Source of the DNA: Gallintestinimicrobium propionicum
GTDB taxonomy: Bacteria > Bacillota > Clostridia > Lachnospirales > Lachnospiraceae
Assembly: GCF_025567525.1 (NCBI RefSeq)
Contig: NZ_JAOQJY010000013.1
Span: 1-64,000 of the forward strand
Direction of reading: 5' to 3'
Length of the DNA: 64,000 nt
Shown: piece by piece, positions 17,711-26,273 of the stretch
Position numbering within the stretch: position 1 is the first letter of the stretch
Layout: every line of letters starts with the position of its first letter
Position numbers and translations under genes: made by a program
The notes under the pieces: generated by a model
What the model saw: the letters and a program-made list of their open reading frames with translations, nothing else
Database searches by the model: none
What the model was told of the DNA's origin: nothing

Positions 17711-17739
17711 ACTATACTAAAATACCGTAGAAAAGTCAA
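17711..17739 (-). promoter_or_regulatory. plsX operon promoter
   Basis: On the minus strand, TTGACT (17734-17739) and TATAGT (17711-17716) are spaced by 17 bp, about 85 bp upstream of the plsX start and just after the rpmF terminator. Confidence 0.75.
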
Positions 17740-17769
17740 TTTTCCTGACGTTTTCAGGCAAAAAAATGA

Positions 17770-17793
17770 GGCTCCCGGAAGATTCCGGAAGCC
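17770..17793 (-). terminator. Terminator of the DUF177-rpmF unit
   Basis: A GC-rich stem (GGCTTCCGGAA / TTCCGGGAGCC as read on the minus strand) is followed by TCATTTTTT. It separates rpmF from plsX, which has its own promoter. Confidence 0.8.
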
Positions 17794-17820
17794 CTTTTGT
17801 TTGCTCGTCTGTTATTCATA

Positions 17821-17855
17821 ACAATAGAATGTCCACAAAACGTGTATTCTATTGT
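17821..17855. repeat. Dispersed palindrome, copy 2a
   Basis: The outer arms ACAATAGAATG and ATTCTATTGT are kept; the centre (TCCACAAAACGTGT) is diverged. It forms a close tandem pair with copy 2b, 5 nt apart, after rpmF. Confidence 0.8.
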
Positions 17856-17860
17856 TCATG

Positions 17861-17893
17861 ACAATAGAATCTCACAGAGTGTGATTCTATTAT
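17861..17893. repeat. Dispersed palindrome, copy 2b (degenerate)
   Basis: It starts ACAATAGAAT and ends ATTCTATTAT with a shortened, changed centre. Its last base abuts the rpmF stop codon at 17894. Confidence 0.65.
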
Positions 17894-18076
17894 TTAAGCC
17901 TCAACCTTAACGATTTCGCGCTTGTTGTAAGAACCGCAGGCCTTGCAGACTCTGTGAGGCATCATCAGTGCGCCGCATTTGCTGCACTTCACCAGAGTGG
18001 GTGCGCTCATTTTCCAATTTGCCCGTCTCTTATCTCTTCTGGACTTGGAAGACTTATTCTTAGGACAGATAGACAT
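17894..18076 (-). CDS. rpmF: 50S ribosomal protein L32
   Basis: The 60-aa protein is a standard bacterial L32. The basic N-terminus (CPKNKSSKSRRDKRRANWK) is followed by a zinc ribbon with CSKCGALMMPHRVCKACG (paired CxxC motifs), so this is the zinc-binding form. It lies 2 bp downstream of the DUF177 gene, the usual order, and directly before two copies of the dispersed palindrome. Confidence 0.97.
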   Translation of the reverse strand: MSICPKNKSSKSRRDKRRANWKMSAPTLVKCSKCGALMMPHRVCKACGSYNKREIVKVEA

Positions 18077-18078
18077 CG

Positions 18079-18603
18079 TTACACCTCCTTATTCGCGTTA
18101 AAGACATCCATGATTGCCGCCATCCTCGGATCGGGAACAAAAGTATCGCAGCCGCATGCTCCCGTGTTCAAATCCTTCCCGCAGACAGGACACAGTCCCT
18201 TGCAGTCTGGTCTGCACAACACCTTCATAGGCCAGCTTGTCGTAATCTCATTATCGATCAGACTATCTATATTCAGCGAGTAACCTTCCATAAAAGCTTC
18301 CTGCTCTTCCAAAGCATCCTGATCAGCACGGTCAGGTGCCACCAGCTTTTGTACGATGGAAAGATCAAACGGAACTTCTACTTCTTCCAAGCATCTGTCA
18401 CAGGGAATTCCTGCCACAAACTGCAGTTTCGCTTCCACAAGTGCTTCGCCCTGCGCGGTATTCGTCAGCTTCAGCAAAAGCTTACTGCTGCTCTTTACCG
18501 GATAAGAGCTTCCATCATGTGTAATCTCTGCAGTCTCCCACGCAAACTCCTGCGTAAGAACTTTGCCTTCGGATGTAAAAACATCTGTCACATTCACTAA
18601 CAT
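18079..18603 (-). CDS. YceD/DUF177 family protein, rpmF partner
   Basis: This 174-aa protein belongs to the DUF177 (YceD) family, almost always encoded just upstream of rpmF. In other bacteria and plastids it has been linked to 23S rRNA accumulation. It contains CDRCLEEVEVPF (about residues 73-84) and a cysteine cluster CRPDCKGLCPVCGKDLNTGACGC (about 131-153) that probably binds zinc. A consensus promoter lies 56-84 nt upstream, so it and rpmF form their own transcription unit, closed by the terminator at 17770. Confidence 0.9.
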   Translation of the reverse strand: MLVNVTDVFTSEGKVLTQEFAWETAEITHDGSSYPVKSSSKLLLKLTNTAQGEALVEAKLQFVAGIPCDRCLEEVEVPFDLSIVQKLVAPDRADQDALEEQEAFMEGYSLNIDSLIDNEITTSWPMKVLCRPDCKGLCPVCGKDLNTGACGCDTFVPDPRMAAIMDVFNANKEV

Positions 18604-18658
18604 AGCATACTCCTAACGACATGGCAAAATCCAAACGGACTTCGTCCATACTCATACG

Positions 18659-18687
18659 ATTATACAGACGCCTTTTGCCTTTGTCAA
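18659..18687 (-). promoter_or_regulatory. Consensus promoter of DUF177-rpmF
   Basis: Read on the minus strand, TTGACA (18682-18687) and TATAAT (18659-18664) match the sigma-A consensus exactly with a 17-bp spacer, as expected for a ribosomal protein unit. Confidence 0.88.
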
Positions 18688-18712
18688 GATAATTTTCACT
18701 AATTCTTTCCGC

Positions 18713-19738
18713 TTACTTTTTTACGATTCCGTGTTCCATCAAGAAATTCTCCCAGACCTGATAATATTTCGCTTTCAGGTGGATCTGGTCAAATGTCCAA
18801 TCCGCGTATAAATTGCCGTTTTCATCGCAAACCGCTTCGTTGACGTCAATATAAAAAATATCCTTTCCGTTTGCGAGTGTTTCGATTTCCACATTGCGGA
18901 TATTGATGTTTGTGTTATTAAATACTGGATCGGAAGCGTTTTTCTGCCCCGCCACGCGCATGATTCCCTGCACGAAAATAATCGCGTCCGGCTGCAGCTC
19001 CCGAATCTTATATACCGCCCTCGCATAGGCTTCAAAAAATGATTCCGGCGTTCCCGTGCCCATTTCGTTGATGCCGATCATCAGATAGACTTTTTTGAAC
19101 TGGTGTCTGGAAAGTGCCTGCTCCAGCGTCAGCTTTTCATCGCCTTCCCGGATAAAATCCTTCGGTTTTTCAAATAAATTATAGACCGTCAGAGATGTCT
19201 TGCTGTAAAAGGTCGCCACATCTGCCAGGTTGCTGTACTCGTAGAGTCCCTGTGTCCGGGAATCCCCGATAAACACGGCATCCGCAAAATACTCCTTGTC
19301 CACATGGGTAAATTCAAGCGGCTCCTCCTCTGCTTCCTGCTTCTCTTCTGCCGCCTTACCTGGCACAGCATTTCCGCTTACGCCTGCCTCATTTTCGTCT
19401 CCGGTTCCGTTTTTATGATCTGCATCCCGGTCAGCATTCTCCATCTGTCCGGCTTTTTCTCCCCCGTTTTCTTCATTCGCCTGCCCGCCGGTTTCCTCCG
19501 TTATTCTGTCTTTTTGCACATCTGCAGCATCCATCGCCGCCGTCTGTACGCTCCTGTCACTCCACGGATAAACGCCCTGTTTTAAATCTATAAAAACAGT
19601 CGCCAACGCAGGCTGCTTCCAGCTCGCCGGATTTTCTATTTCGCCGGATTTTACCCCATTGGCAACCCCGGCTCCCTCTATCACCAGTCCGCTGACGATC
19701 ACTGCGGCCAACAGTGGACATTTTTTCCAAAAGCTCAT
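18713..19738 (-). CDS. Membrane-anchored SGNH/GDSL hydrolase
   Basis: The 341-aa protein begins with a single hydrophobic anchor (WKKCPLLAAVIVSGLVIEGA), then a long acidic and glycine-rich linker (about residues 60-150). The SGNH domain follows: block I VFIGDSRTQGLYEYS with the nucleophilic serine, MIGINEMGTGTPESF, and the Asp-His pair in TFDQIHLKAKY near the C-terminus. It follows the MBOAT gene by 59 bp. SGNH plus MBOAT pairs transfer acetyl groups to extracellular polysaccharide or wall polymers, so this is probably the outer-face transferase or esterase. The ATG at 19738 has a GGAGAAAAT site. Confidence 0.85.
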   Translation of the reverse strand: MSFWKKCPLLAAVIVSGLVIEGAGVANGVKSGEIENPASWKQPALATVFIDLKQGVYPWSDRSVQTAAMDAADVQKDRITEETGGQANEENGGEKAGQMENADRDADHKNGTGDENEAGVSGNAVPGKAAEEKQEAEEEPLEFTHVDKEYFADAVFIGDSRTQGLYEYSNLADVATFYSKTSLTVYNLFEKPKDFIREGDEKLTLEQALSRHQFKKVYLMIGINEMGTGTPESFFEAYARAVYKIRELQPDAIIFVQGIMRVAGQKNASDPVFNNTNINIRNVEIETLANGKDIFYIDVNEAVCDENGNLYADWTFDQIHLKAKYYQVWENFLMEHGIVKK

Positions 19739-19797
19739 ATTTTCTCCATTCTGCAGGTGCTGCCGCGCCAATGAACCCGCACACAATCCTATCTTTT

Positions 19798-21348
19798 TTA
19801 AAAGTTCGCATACATGAACGGGTTGTTCGCCGCATTCGCCATCCGATATACGCTGTACCAGAAAACAACAAACAGTGCAGCGACTACTATCACATTTTTC
19901 CTGTGTTTTTCACACCACCGGTAAACCTGCGGGATGCAAAGCAAAACGCCGCCGACAAGCTCCGGGATAAACAGCGTCAGTTCTTTTGCGAAATCCCCGG
20001 GATTGACTGCGCTGCCCACGCCAAAGAACGGGAACAGCCGTGCGAAATAAACGCCGATTTCCGGCAGGGTCGGAATTGCAAACACCATCCAGGTCAGTGG
20101 AATCACGAACAGTACATATACATGGGATAAAATTTTGCTCTTTTTCAGCCATTTTCCGATCCACAGCTTTTCTATCACGACCAGTAATCCCAAAATCATC
20201 CCCCACAGGATAAAATGCAGTCCGCCGCCATGCCAGAAGCCGGTCACCGCCCATACGAGCAATAGGTTGAATACCGTGCGCAGCGTTCCCTTCCGGTTGC
20301 CTCCCAGCGGGATATAGAGATAGTCCCGAAACCACGAGCCGAGCGTCATGTGCCAGCGACGGTAAAATTCGCTGACAGAGCGGGACGAATACGGCTGGTC
20401 AAAGTTTTTGATCGCCGGAAGCCCGATCATCCTGCCGATTCCGACTGCAATCAGGGAATACCCCGCGAAATCAAAATAGAGCTCCATCGAATAGGCTGCC
20501 GCACCCAGCCATGCAAGCGGTGTCGAAATGCTTTCAAAGCCGATCGTCTGGATATCGTTCCACAAAAAGCCCAGCCGATCCGCCAGCAGCACCTTCATGC
20601 CCAGTCCGGCAATGATATATTTCAGCCCGTCTTCTGCCCTTGCCGCCTTCCAGACGCCAAACTGCTGCGCCTGTTCCATCTCGCTATATCGCATAATCGG
20701 TCCCGAAACGATCTGCGGGAAACAACACAAATATGCGCCAAACCGGAGAAAAGAACGCTCCGCGTGCCCGCTTCTGTACACATCAATCAAATAGGAAATG
20801 CTTTTAAACGTATAAAAACTAATTCCCACCGGAAGCAGCATATTTTCCTCGAACACATTGGAAAGCTTGAAAAAGATCAGAAGCGACGCGTTGCACAAAA
20901 CGCTGACAGCCAGCCAGAATTTGCGCTTCTTGACAGTTTGGGGGCTGGCCGTGTTTCTATAGGGCTCCTCTTTCCTCTGATCTACGGTTTCCTCGAAAAT
21001 CTGCAGTTCGCTCCAGTTTATGGTTTTCCTGCGAAGCCCCCTCACACCCGGATGCTCCTTTTTTCTATGAAGCCCCGACCTTCTTTTGCCGTCTGCATCC
21101 GGCTCCGTCGCCAGACCGTACCCGAACAGCCAGTTGACAACCGACATTCCGAGCAAAATCAGCACATGCGCAGGATCCCCGAGGGCATACAAAATCAAAC
21201 TAAACGCAAACAGCACAAACATCCGAAACCGCTTCGGAACCGCATAAAAAAGGATCAGGAAAAGCGGCAGATATCGAAACAGAAATTCCAGACTGCTGAA
21301 TACTAAGGTATGCAAACTTTCTAAATTTCCGATTTCAATTCCTGACAT
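19798..21348 (-). CDS. MBOAT-family O-acyltransferase (AlgI/DltB-like)
   Basis: The 516-aa polytopic membrane protein has about ten hydrophobic segments and the MBOAT core: SFYTFKSISYLIDVYR, QIVSGPIMRYSEM, EFYRRWHMTLGSWFRDYLYIPLGGN and the catalytic histidine in GFWHGGGLHFILWG. It would move acetyl groups across the membrane for O-acetylation of a surface glycan by the downstream SGNH protein. An unusual strongly basic hydrophilic insert of about 60 residues (about 85-145, with GLHRKKEHPGVRGLRRK) separates the second and third hydrophobic blocks. TCAGGAAAA precedes the start. Confidence 0.92.
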   Translation of the reverse strand: MSGIEIGNLESLHTLVFSSLEFLFRYLPLFLILFYAVPKRFRMFVLFAFSLILYALGDPAHVLILLGMSVVNWLFGYGLATEPDADGKRRSGLHRKKEHPGVRGLRRKTINWSELQIFEETVDQRKEEPYRNTASPQTVKKRKFWLAVSVLCNASLLIFFKLSNVFEENMLLPVGISFYTFKSISYLIDVYRSGHAERSFLRFGAYLCCFPQIVSGPIMRYSEMEQAQQFGVWKAARAEDGLKYIIAGLGMKVLLADRLGFLWNDIQTIGFESISTPLAWLGAAAYSMELYFDFAGYSLIAVGIGRMIGLPAIKNFDQPYSSRSVSEFYRRWHMTLGSWFRDYLYIPLGGNRKGTLRTVFNLLLVWAVTGFWHGGGLHFILWGMILGLLVVIEKLWIGKWLKKSKILSHVYVLFVIPLTWMVFAIPTLPEIGVYFARLFPFFGVGSAVNPGDFAKELTLFIPELVGGVLLCIPQVYRWCEKHRKNVIVVAALFVVFWYSVYRMANAANNPFMYANF

Positions 21349-21386
21349 TTTTCCTGATCCCGTCCTTTATTTTCTGACTGGACGCC

Positions 21387-22595
21387 TTATTTGCCCTTTA
21401 CAATCGCAAGGGTATGTCTGGCGATCTCCAGTTCTTCATTTGTCGGAATCACGAGCACTTTGGTCTTTGCAGATGGCGTCGAAACGATTCTCTCCTTGCC
21501 CCGGATATTGTTGGCTTCCTTATCCAGCTCTACGCCAAGATGTTCCAGATACGGGCTGCAGATCAGCTCACGGATAACCGGGCTGTTTTCGCCGATTCCC
21601 GCTGTAAAGCAGATCGCATCCGCACCATTTAATTCTGCCGCATATGCACCGATATATTTTGCAACCCGAAGGACAAACGCTTTGATCGCCCTTGTCGCAG
21701 CCGGATTATTTCCTTCCAGATAAGCGTCTTCCAGATCTCTGAAATCAGAGGAAAAACCATCTGAAAGTCCAAGCACACCGGATTCCTTGTTCAAAATTCT
21801 CACTACTTCGTGGATGTTCTTACCATCCTTACCTGCCATCATTTCCAGTACACCCGGATCTACATCACCGCTTCTGGTGCCCATAATCAGACCTTCCAGC
21901 GGAGTCAGTCCCATGGAGGTATCTATACATCTGCCGTCCTTGATCGCAGATACGGACGCACCGTTTCCAAGGTGGCAGATAATCAGTTTTAACGATTCAT
22001 ACGGCTTGCCCAGGATATCCGCCGCACGTCTGGAAACGTACTGGTGGCTCGTGCCGTGGAAACCGTATCTTCTGATTCCAAACTGTTTGTAATAACGGTA
22101 AGGAATCGCATATAAATAAGCCTCTTCATCCATCGTCTGATGAAAGGCAGTATCAAATACCGCTACCTGAGGAACACCCGGCAGCTGTAACTCACAATCT
22201 TCAATTCCCTGCAGGTTCGCCGGATTATGAAGAGGCGCCAGTACGGTACATTCCATAATCGCTTCTTTTACCTGCGGTGTGATCAGGGTTGCTTCTGAAA
22301 AATGCTCGCCGCCGTGTACAACACGGTGTCCGACTGCACCGATCTCGGACAGTTCTTTTACCGCGCCGTCTTCCGGATTCGTCAGTGTCTGCAGCATCAG
22401 ACGGACAGCATCCTTATGATCTGCCATCGGAGCGTCCCATTTACGCTTTTCATGACCGGTCAGTGTGTAGCTGATCCGGCTGCCAGCGATACCAATTCTC
22501 TCACATAATCCTTTCGCTGTCAATTCTTCTGTTTCCGAATCGATTAACTGGAATTTCAGCGAAGAACTTCCGCAATTTATGACAAGAATTTTCAT
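21387..22595 (-). CDS. ackA: Acetate kinase
   Basis: The 402-aa enzyme converts acetyl phosphate and ADP to acetate and ATP, the energy-yielding last step of acetate fermentation. Family blocks are visible: VINCGSSSLKFQLID at the N-terminus, GHRVVHGGEHFSEATLI, RRYGFHGTSHQYV, CHLGNGASVSAI, GLIMGTRSGDVDPG and FTAGIGENSPVIR. It lies 312 bp downstream of pta, with a terminator and its own promoter in between, so the two are likely transcribed at least partly separately. Confidence 0.98.
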   Translation of the reverse strand: MKILVINCGSSSLKFQLIDSETEELTAKGLCERIGIAGSRISYTLTGHEKRKWDAPMADHKDAVRLMLQTLTNPEDGAVKELSEIGAVGHRVVHGGEHFSEATLITPQVKEAIMECTVLAPLHNPANLQGIEDCELQLPGVPQVAVFDTAFHQTMDEEAYLYAIPYRYYKQFGIRRYGFHGTSHQYVSRRAADILGKPYESLKLIICHLGNGASVSAIKDGRCIDTSMGLTPLEGLIMGTRSGDVDPGVLEMMAGKDGKNIHEVVRILNKESGVLGLSDGFSSDFRDLEDAYLEGNNPAATRAIKAFVLRVAKYIGAYAAELNGADAICFTAGIGENSPVIRELICSPYLEHLGVELDKEANNIRGKERIVSTPSAKTKVLVIPTNEELEIARHTLAIVKGK

Positions 22596-22637
22596 TTTTG
22601 TATACCCCCGTTCGTGTTATTTGAATCTCACCTCTCC

Positions 22638-22666
22638 ATAATAACAAAAACCATCCCAATTTACAA
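22638..22666 (-). promoter_or_regulatory. ackA promoter
   Basis: On the minus strand, TTGTAA (22661-22666) and TATTAT (22638-22643) are spaced by 17 bp, about 45 bp before the ackA start codon. Confidence 0.65.
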
Positions 22667-22791
22667 CTAAAACCGAGACGGTTTGCACAATTTTATTCCC
22701 AGCAGGCTGTTAGACTCACGGGCTCGCACCGGCACACTTTACTTCCTGCTGCGCAGGCTGCCCGTTCGTTAATGATGCAAAAAAACAAATG

Positions 22792-22810
22792 CCGCCCTAT
22801 ACGGGCGGCG
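22792..22810. terminator. Terminator between pta and ackA
   Basis: GCCGCCC and GGGCGGC form a stem with a 5-nt loop, flanked by ATTTGTTTTTT on the minus strand and GTTTATTTTTC on the plus strand. It would end pta transcripts. The rest of this 312-bp gap holds the ackA promoter, a small GTGAGC/GCTCAC palindrome (22839-22853) and a CATGC-AA-GCATG palindrome (22878-22889). Confidence 0.8.
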
Positions 22811-22907
22811 TTTATTTTTCTATTGTATCAATTATGTCGTGAGCATAGCTCACTCGGTAACTTCGCCGTTCTTCAATCATGCAAGCATGCTGACTCACTT
22901 GCGCGCG

Positions 22908-23909
22908 TTACATGAGCTGTGCCTGAACAGCAGTTAATGCTACTACTCCGACGATGTCTTCCCAGGAACAGCCTCTGGACAGGTCGTTTACGGGCTTTGC
23001 AATACCCTGCAGCATTGGCCCATAGGCTTCCGCCTTTGCCAGTCTCTGTACCAGCTTGTAGCCGATATTGCCGCAGTCCAGGTTCGGGAAGATCAGAACG
23101 TTTGCCTTACCTGCAACTTCGCTGCCAGGCGCTTTGGATTTTGCAACAGAGGGCACAATCGCTGCGTCAGTCTGCAGTTCACCGTCCAATGTCAGTCCGG
23201 GATACTGTTCGTGTGCAATTTCTACCGCTTTTACAACCTTATCTACCAGAGGATGCTTTGCGCTTCCCTTGGTGGAATGGGACAGCATCGCGATAATCGG
23301 TTTTGCGCCGACAAGGGTCTTAAAGCTCTTTGCACTGGTGTCTGCAATCGCTGCAAGCTCTTCAGCGGTCGGATCCTGATTCAGGCCACAATCTGCAAAC
23401 AGGAACGTACCGTGCTCGCCGTATTCACAGTTGGGTACATCCAGAATAAAGAAACCGGATACCAGCTTTACACCGGGTGCGGTCTTTAAAATCTGCAGCG
23501 CCGGACGCAGGGTATCTGCGGTTGCATGGCATGCACCCGCCACCATTCCATCTGCATCATTTGCTTTTACCATGATAACACCAAAGGTCATGTTATCGGT
23601 CAGCAGAATCTGACGTGCCTTTTCGGGCGTCATTCCCTTATGCTTTCTCGTTTCGTATAATAACTGAACGTATTCGTCCAACTTCTCACATTTCGTAGGA
23701 TCGATCACGCGCACACCGGTCAGATCAACTTCCAGCCATCCTGCACCATCCATGATCTTTTCTTCATTGCCAACCATAATAATGTTGGCAATCCCCTCTT
23801 CGATAATATGGGATGCTGCGATCAGCGTTCTCTTGTCATTCGTCTCCGGAAGTACGATCGTCTTTCTGTCCGATCTGGCTTTTTCTTTGATGATGTCAAT
23901 ATAAGACAT
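22908..23909 (-). CDS. pta: Phosphate acetyltransferase
   Basis: The 333-aa enzyme converts acetyl-CoA and phosphate to acetyl phosphate, which ackA uses to make ATP. It is the short Pta form without the N-terminal regulatory domain. Recognisable blocks include IVLPETNDKRTLIAA near the start, MVAGACHATADTLRPALQ in the middle, MLSHSTKGSAKHP, and ELQTDAAIVPSVA with NVLIFPNLDCGNIGYKLVQRL toward the end. A -10/-35 pair lies 60-87 bp upstream. Confidence 0.97.
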   Translation of the reverse strand: MSYIDIIKEKARSDRKTIVLPETNDKRTLIAASHIIEEGIANIIMVGNEEKIMDGAGWLEVDLTGVRVIDPTKCEKLDEYVQLLYETRKHKGMTPEKARQILLTDNMTFGVIMVKANDADGMVAGACHATADTLRPALQILKTAPGVKLVSGFFILDVPNCEYGEHGTFLFADCGLNQDPTAEELAAIADTSAKSFKTLVGAKPIIAMLSHSTKGSAKHPLVDKVVKAVEIAHEQYPGLTLDGELQTDAAIVPSVAKSKAPGSEVAGKANVLIFPNLDCGNIGYKLVQRLAKAEAYGPMLQGIAKPVNDLSRGCSWEDIVGVVALTAVQAQLM

Positions 23910-23968
23910 TCTGCTTCTCCTTTCATTTTCTGATTTTCACGTTTTCGTTCTCGATGTCTGATAGATAA

Positions 23969-23996
23969 ATTATAACATTTTCCCCATTCGAGACAA
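23969..23996 (-). promoter_or_regulatory. pta promoter
   Basis: Minus-strand TTGTCT (23991-23996) and TATAAT (23969-23974) are spaced by 16 bp, about 60 bp before the pta start. Confidence 0.65.
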
Positions 23997-24041
23997 GGCA
24001 AATTTCTCAAATCTTTGTATAAAATGAAGGACACAGTTCAC

Positions 24042-24102
24042 TCGTAGATCTCCACAAGCAGATTTCATGCTTGCATGAAAAGATGCTTATAGAGCTCTAC
24101 GA
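24042..24102. repeat. Long imperfect palindrome between groEL and pta
   Basis: The 61-nt sequence from TCGTAGA to TCTACGA is an imperfect inverted repeat; inner arms include AAGCA/TGCTT and the centre is CATGC-TT-GCATG. The same 12-nt core, inverted, occurs at 22878-22889 beyond the other end of pta. It may be a small palindromic element or an old terminator; its role is unknown. Confidence 0.5.
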
Positions 24103-24133
24103 AGGGAGCGCCATTTCATGAGCAAAAAGGAGC

Positions 24134-24167
24134 CGCGCAGCAGCGAAAAAGCTACGAAGCTGCGTTT
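24134..24167. terminator. Possible second hairpin terminator in the groEL-pta gap
   Basis: CGCAGC and GCTGCG pair around an A-rich loop and are followed by TTTTTT on the plus strand, with AAAAA upstream for the minus strand. No gene end on the plus strand needs it. It lies in the 374-bp gap that also holds the pta promoter and the long palindrome. Confidence 0.4.
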
Positions 24168-24220
24168 TTTGCGAATGATGTGACGCGGGCGAACTGGGCA
24201 AACCAGCTCCGGACACAAAA

Positions 24221-24252
24221 AACTGCCGCCGGCAAAACCTGCCGGCAGCAGT
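24221..24252 (-). terminator. Terminator of groES-groEL
   Basis: AACTGCCGCCGGC pairs with GCCGGCAGCAGTT (one mismatch) about 31 nt after the groEL stop, flanked by A5 on one side and T5 on the other, so it works for the minus-strand operon. Confidence 0.85.
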
Positions 24253-24283
24253 TTTTCATGTTTCTTATAAAAGTTTGTGCAGC

Positions 24284-25909
24284 TTACATCATACCCATGC
24301 CGCCTGCACCGCCGGCGGGCATTGCAGGAGTGTCTTCCTTAATGCTTGCAACAACGGATTCGGTTGTCAGCAATGTGCTTGCAACGCTGGTTGCGTTCTG
24401 CAGAGCGCTTCTGGTAACCTTTGCAGGGTCCAGAATACCTGCGTCGATCATATTTACATAAGTCTCATTCAGGGCATCAAAACCGAAGCCGATCGGGGAC
24501 TCTTTTACCTTGTTGATGATAACGCTGCCTTCCAGGCCTGCGTTTGCTGCGATATAGTACAGAGGAGCTTCCAGAGCCTTCAGTACAATCTTCGCGCCGG
24601 TCTTCTCATCGCCTTCCAGTGTATTTGCCAAAGCTTCTACATCCTTTGCAGCGTGGATATATGCAGAACCGCCGCCTGCGATGATACCTTCTTCTACTGC
24701 TGCACGGGTAGCTGCCAGAGCGTCTTCCATACGCAGTTTTGCTTCTTTCATCTCGGTTTCCGTTGCAGCGCCGACACGGATCACTGCTACGCCGCCAGCC
24801 AGCTTGGCAAGTCTCTCCTGCAGCTTTTCTCTGTCGAAATCAGAAGTGGTCTCTTCGATCTGCTTCTTGATCTGTGCAACTCTCGCTGCGATTGCAGCCT
24901 TGTCACCTTCCCCGTCAACAATGATGGTGTTCTCTTTCTGAACCTTAACAGATTTTGCACGGCCGAGCATATCCATTGTGGTCTCTTTTAATTCCAGACC
25001 GAGTTCGGAGCTGATCACCTGTCCGCCGGTCAGGATTGCAATATCCTCCAGCATAGCCTTTCTTCTGTCGCCATAGCCAGGCGCTTTAACAGCTACTACA
25101 TTGAAAGTGCCGCGCAGCTTGTTAACGATCAGGGTGGTCAGAGCCTCGCCCTCTACATCCTCAGCGATGATCAGCAGCTTTGCGCCGGATTGAACGATCT
25201 GCTCCAGTAAAGGCAGGATCTCCTGAATGTTAGAAATCTTCTTATCGGTAATCAGGATATACGGATTGTCCAGAACTGCTTCCATCTTATCCATATCAGT
25301 AGCCATGTATGCAGAGATATAACCTCTGTCAAACTGCATACCTTCTACCAGATCCAGCTCTGTCTTCATGGTCTTGCTTTCCTCGATAGTGATAACGCCA
25401 TCGTTGGAAACCTTTTCCATCGCATCTGCAACCATCTGACCAACTTCATCGCTTGCTGCAGAAATCGCTGCAACTCTTGCAATGTGGTTCTTACCGTTGA
25501 CCTTCTGGCTCATCTTCTGAATGGAATCTACGGCACACTCGGTTGCCTTCTGCATACCTTTTCTTAAAATGATCGGATTTGCACCTGCTGCCAGGTTGCT
25601 CATGCCAGCGCCGATCATTGCCTGTGCCAGAACAGTTGCGGTTGTGGTGCCGTCACCTGCAACGTCATTGGTCTTTGTTGCAACTTCTTTTACCAGCTGT
25701 GCACCCATGTTCTCGAATGCATCTTCCAGCTCGATCTCTTTTGCGATGGTCACACCATCGTTGGTGATCAGCGGAGCACCGTAGGATTTATCCAGTGCTA
25801 CGTTACGTCCCTTGGGTCCAAGGGTTACTCTGACGGTATTTGCCAGCTTATCAACGCCGGCTTCCAGTGCTGCACGCGCTTCTGCGCCGTATTTAATTTC
25901 CTTTGCCAT
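24284..25909 (-). CDS. groEL: Chaperonin GroEL
   Basis: The 541-aa protein is a standard 60-kDa chaperonin subunit that forms a double seven-membered ring for ATP-driven protein folding. The ATP site is seen in VTLGPKGRNVALD and VAGDGTTTATVLAQ. The C-terminus keeps the Gly-Met-rich tail MPAGGAGGMGMM. It follows groES by 31 bp and is controlled with it from the CIRCE-regulated promoter. Confidence 0.99.
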   Translation of the reverse strand: MAKEIKYGAEARAALEAGVDKLANTVRVTLGPKGRNVALDKSYGAPLITNDGVTIAKEIELEDAFENMGAQLVKEVATKTNDVAGDGTTTATVLAQAMIGAGMSNLAAGANPIILRKGMQKATECAVDSIQKMSQKVNGKNHIARVAAISAASDEVGQMVADAMEKVSNDGVITIEESKTMKTELDLVEGMQFDRGYISAYMATDMDKMEAVLDNPYILITDKKISNIQEILPLLEQIVQSGAKLLIIAEDVEGEALTTLIVNKLRGTFNVVAVKAPGYGDRRKAMLEDIAILTGGQVISSELGLELKETTMDMLGRAKSVKVQKENTIIVDGEGDKAAIAARVAQIKKQIEETTSDFDREKLQERLAKLAGGVAVIRVGAATETEMKEAKLRMEDALAATRAAVEEGIIAGGGSAYIHAAKDVEALANTLEGDEKTGAKIVLKALEAPLYYIAANAGLEGSVIINKVKESPIGFGFDALNETYVNMIDAGILDPAKVTRSALQNATSVASTLLTTESVVASIKEDTPAMPAGGAGGMGMM

Positions 25910-25940
25910 AATAAATCAGCCTCCTAATTCAAGTTTAAAC

Positions 25941-26228
25941 TTACGCTTCGATTACTGCCAGAATGTCTGACTGCTTTACAACGATATATTCTTCGTCATC
26001 CAGTTTCACATCAGTACCTGCGTACTTGGAGTAAATGACCTGATCGCCAACCTTAACTTCCATTTTCACTTCTTTGCCGTCCACCACTCCGCCGGGGCCA
26101 ACTGCAATGACTTCTGCCTGCTGGGGCTTCTCTTTATTCTGTCCAGGAAGAACAATTCCGGATTTGGTTGTCTCTTCTGCAACCAGCTGCTTTAATACAA
26201 CTCTGTCACCTAACGGTACTAACTTCAT
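25941..26228 (-). CDS. groES: Co-chaperonin GroES
   Basis: The 95-aa protein caps GroEL. It shows the conserved start LVPLGDRVVLKQL, the mobile loop around ETTKSGIVLPGQNKEKPQQA, and the core VKVGDQVIYSKYAGTDVKLDDEEY. It is the first gene of the groES-groEL operon, 45 bp downstream of the CIRCE operator. Confidence 0.99.
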   Translation of the reverse strand: MKLVPLGDRVVLKQLVAEETTKSGIVLPGQNKEKPQQAEVIAVGPGGVVDGKEVKMEVKVGDQVIYSKYAGTDVKLDDEEYIVVKQSDILAVIEA

Positions 26229-26273
26229 GATAACTGCCTCCTTATATGAAAATTCATACTTTCGTATTTACTG

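Noticed and set aside
17627..17760. A FapR operator before plsX
   Set aside because: No TTAGTACC-type site is seen; the inverted repeat there has a different sequence.
20350..21306. A 318-aa plus-strand frame
   Set aside because: It is antisense to the MBOAT gene, and its Arg/His/Pro/Gln-rich content is typical of a shadow frame.
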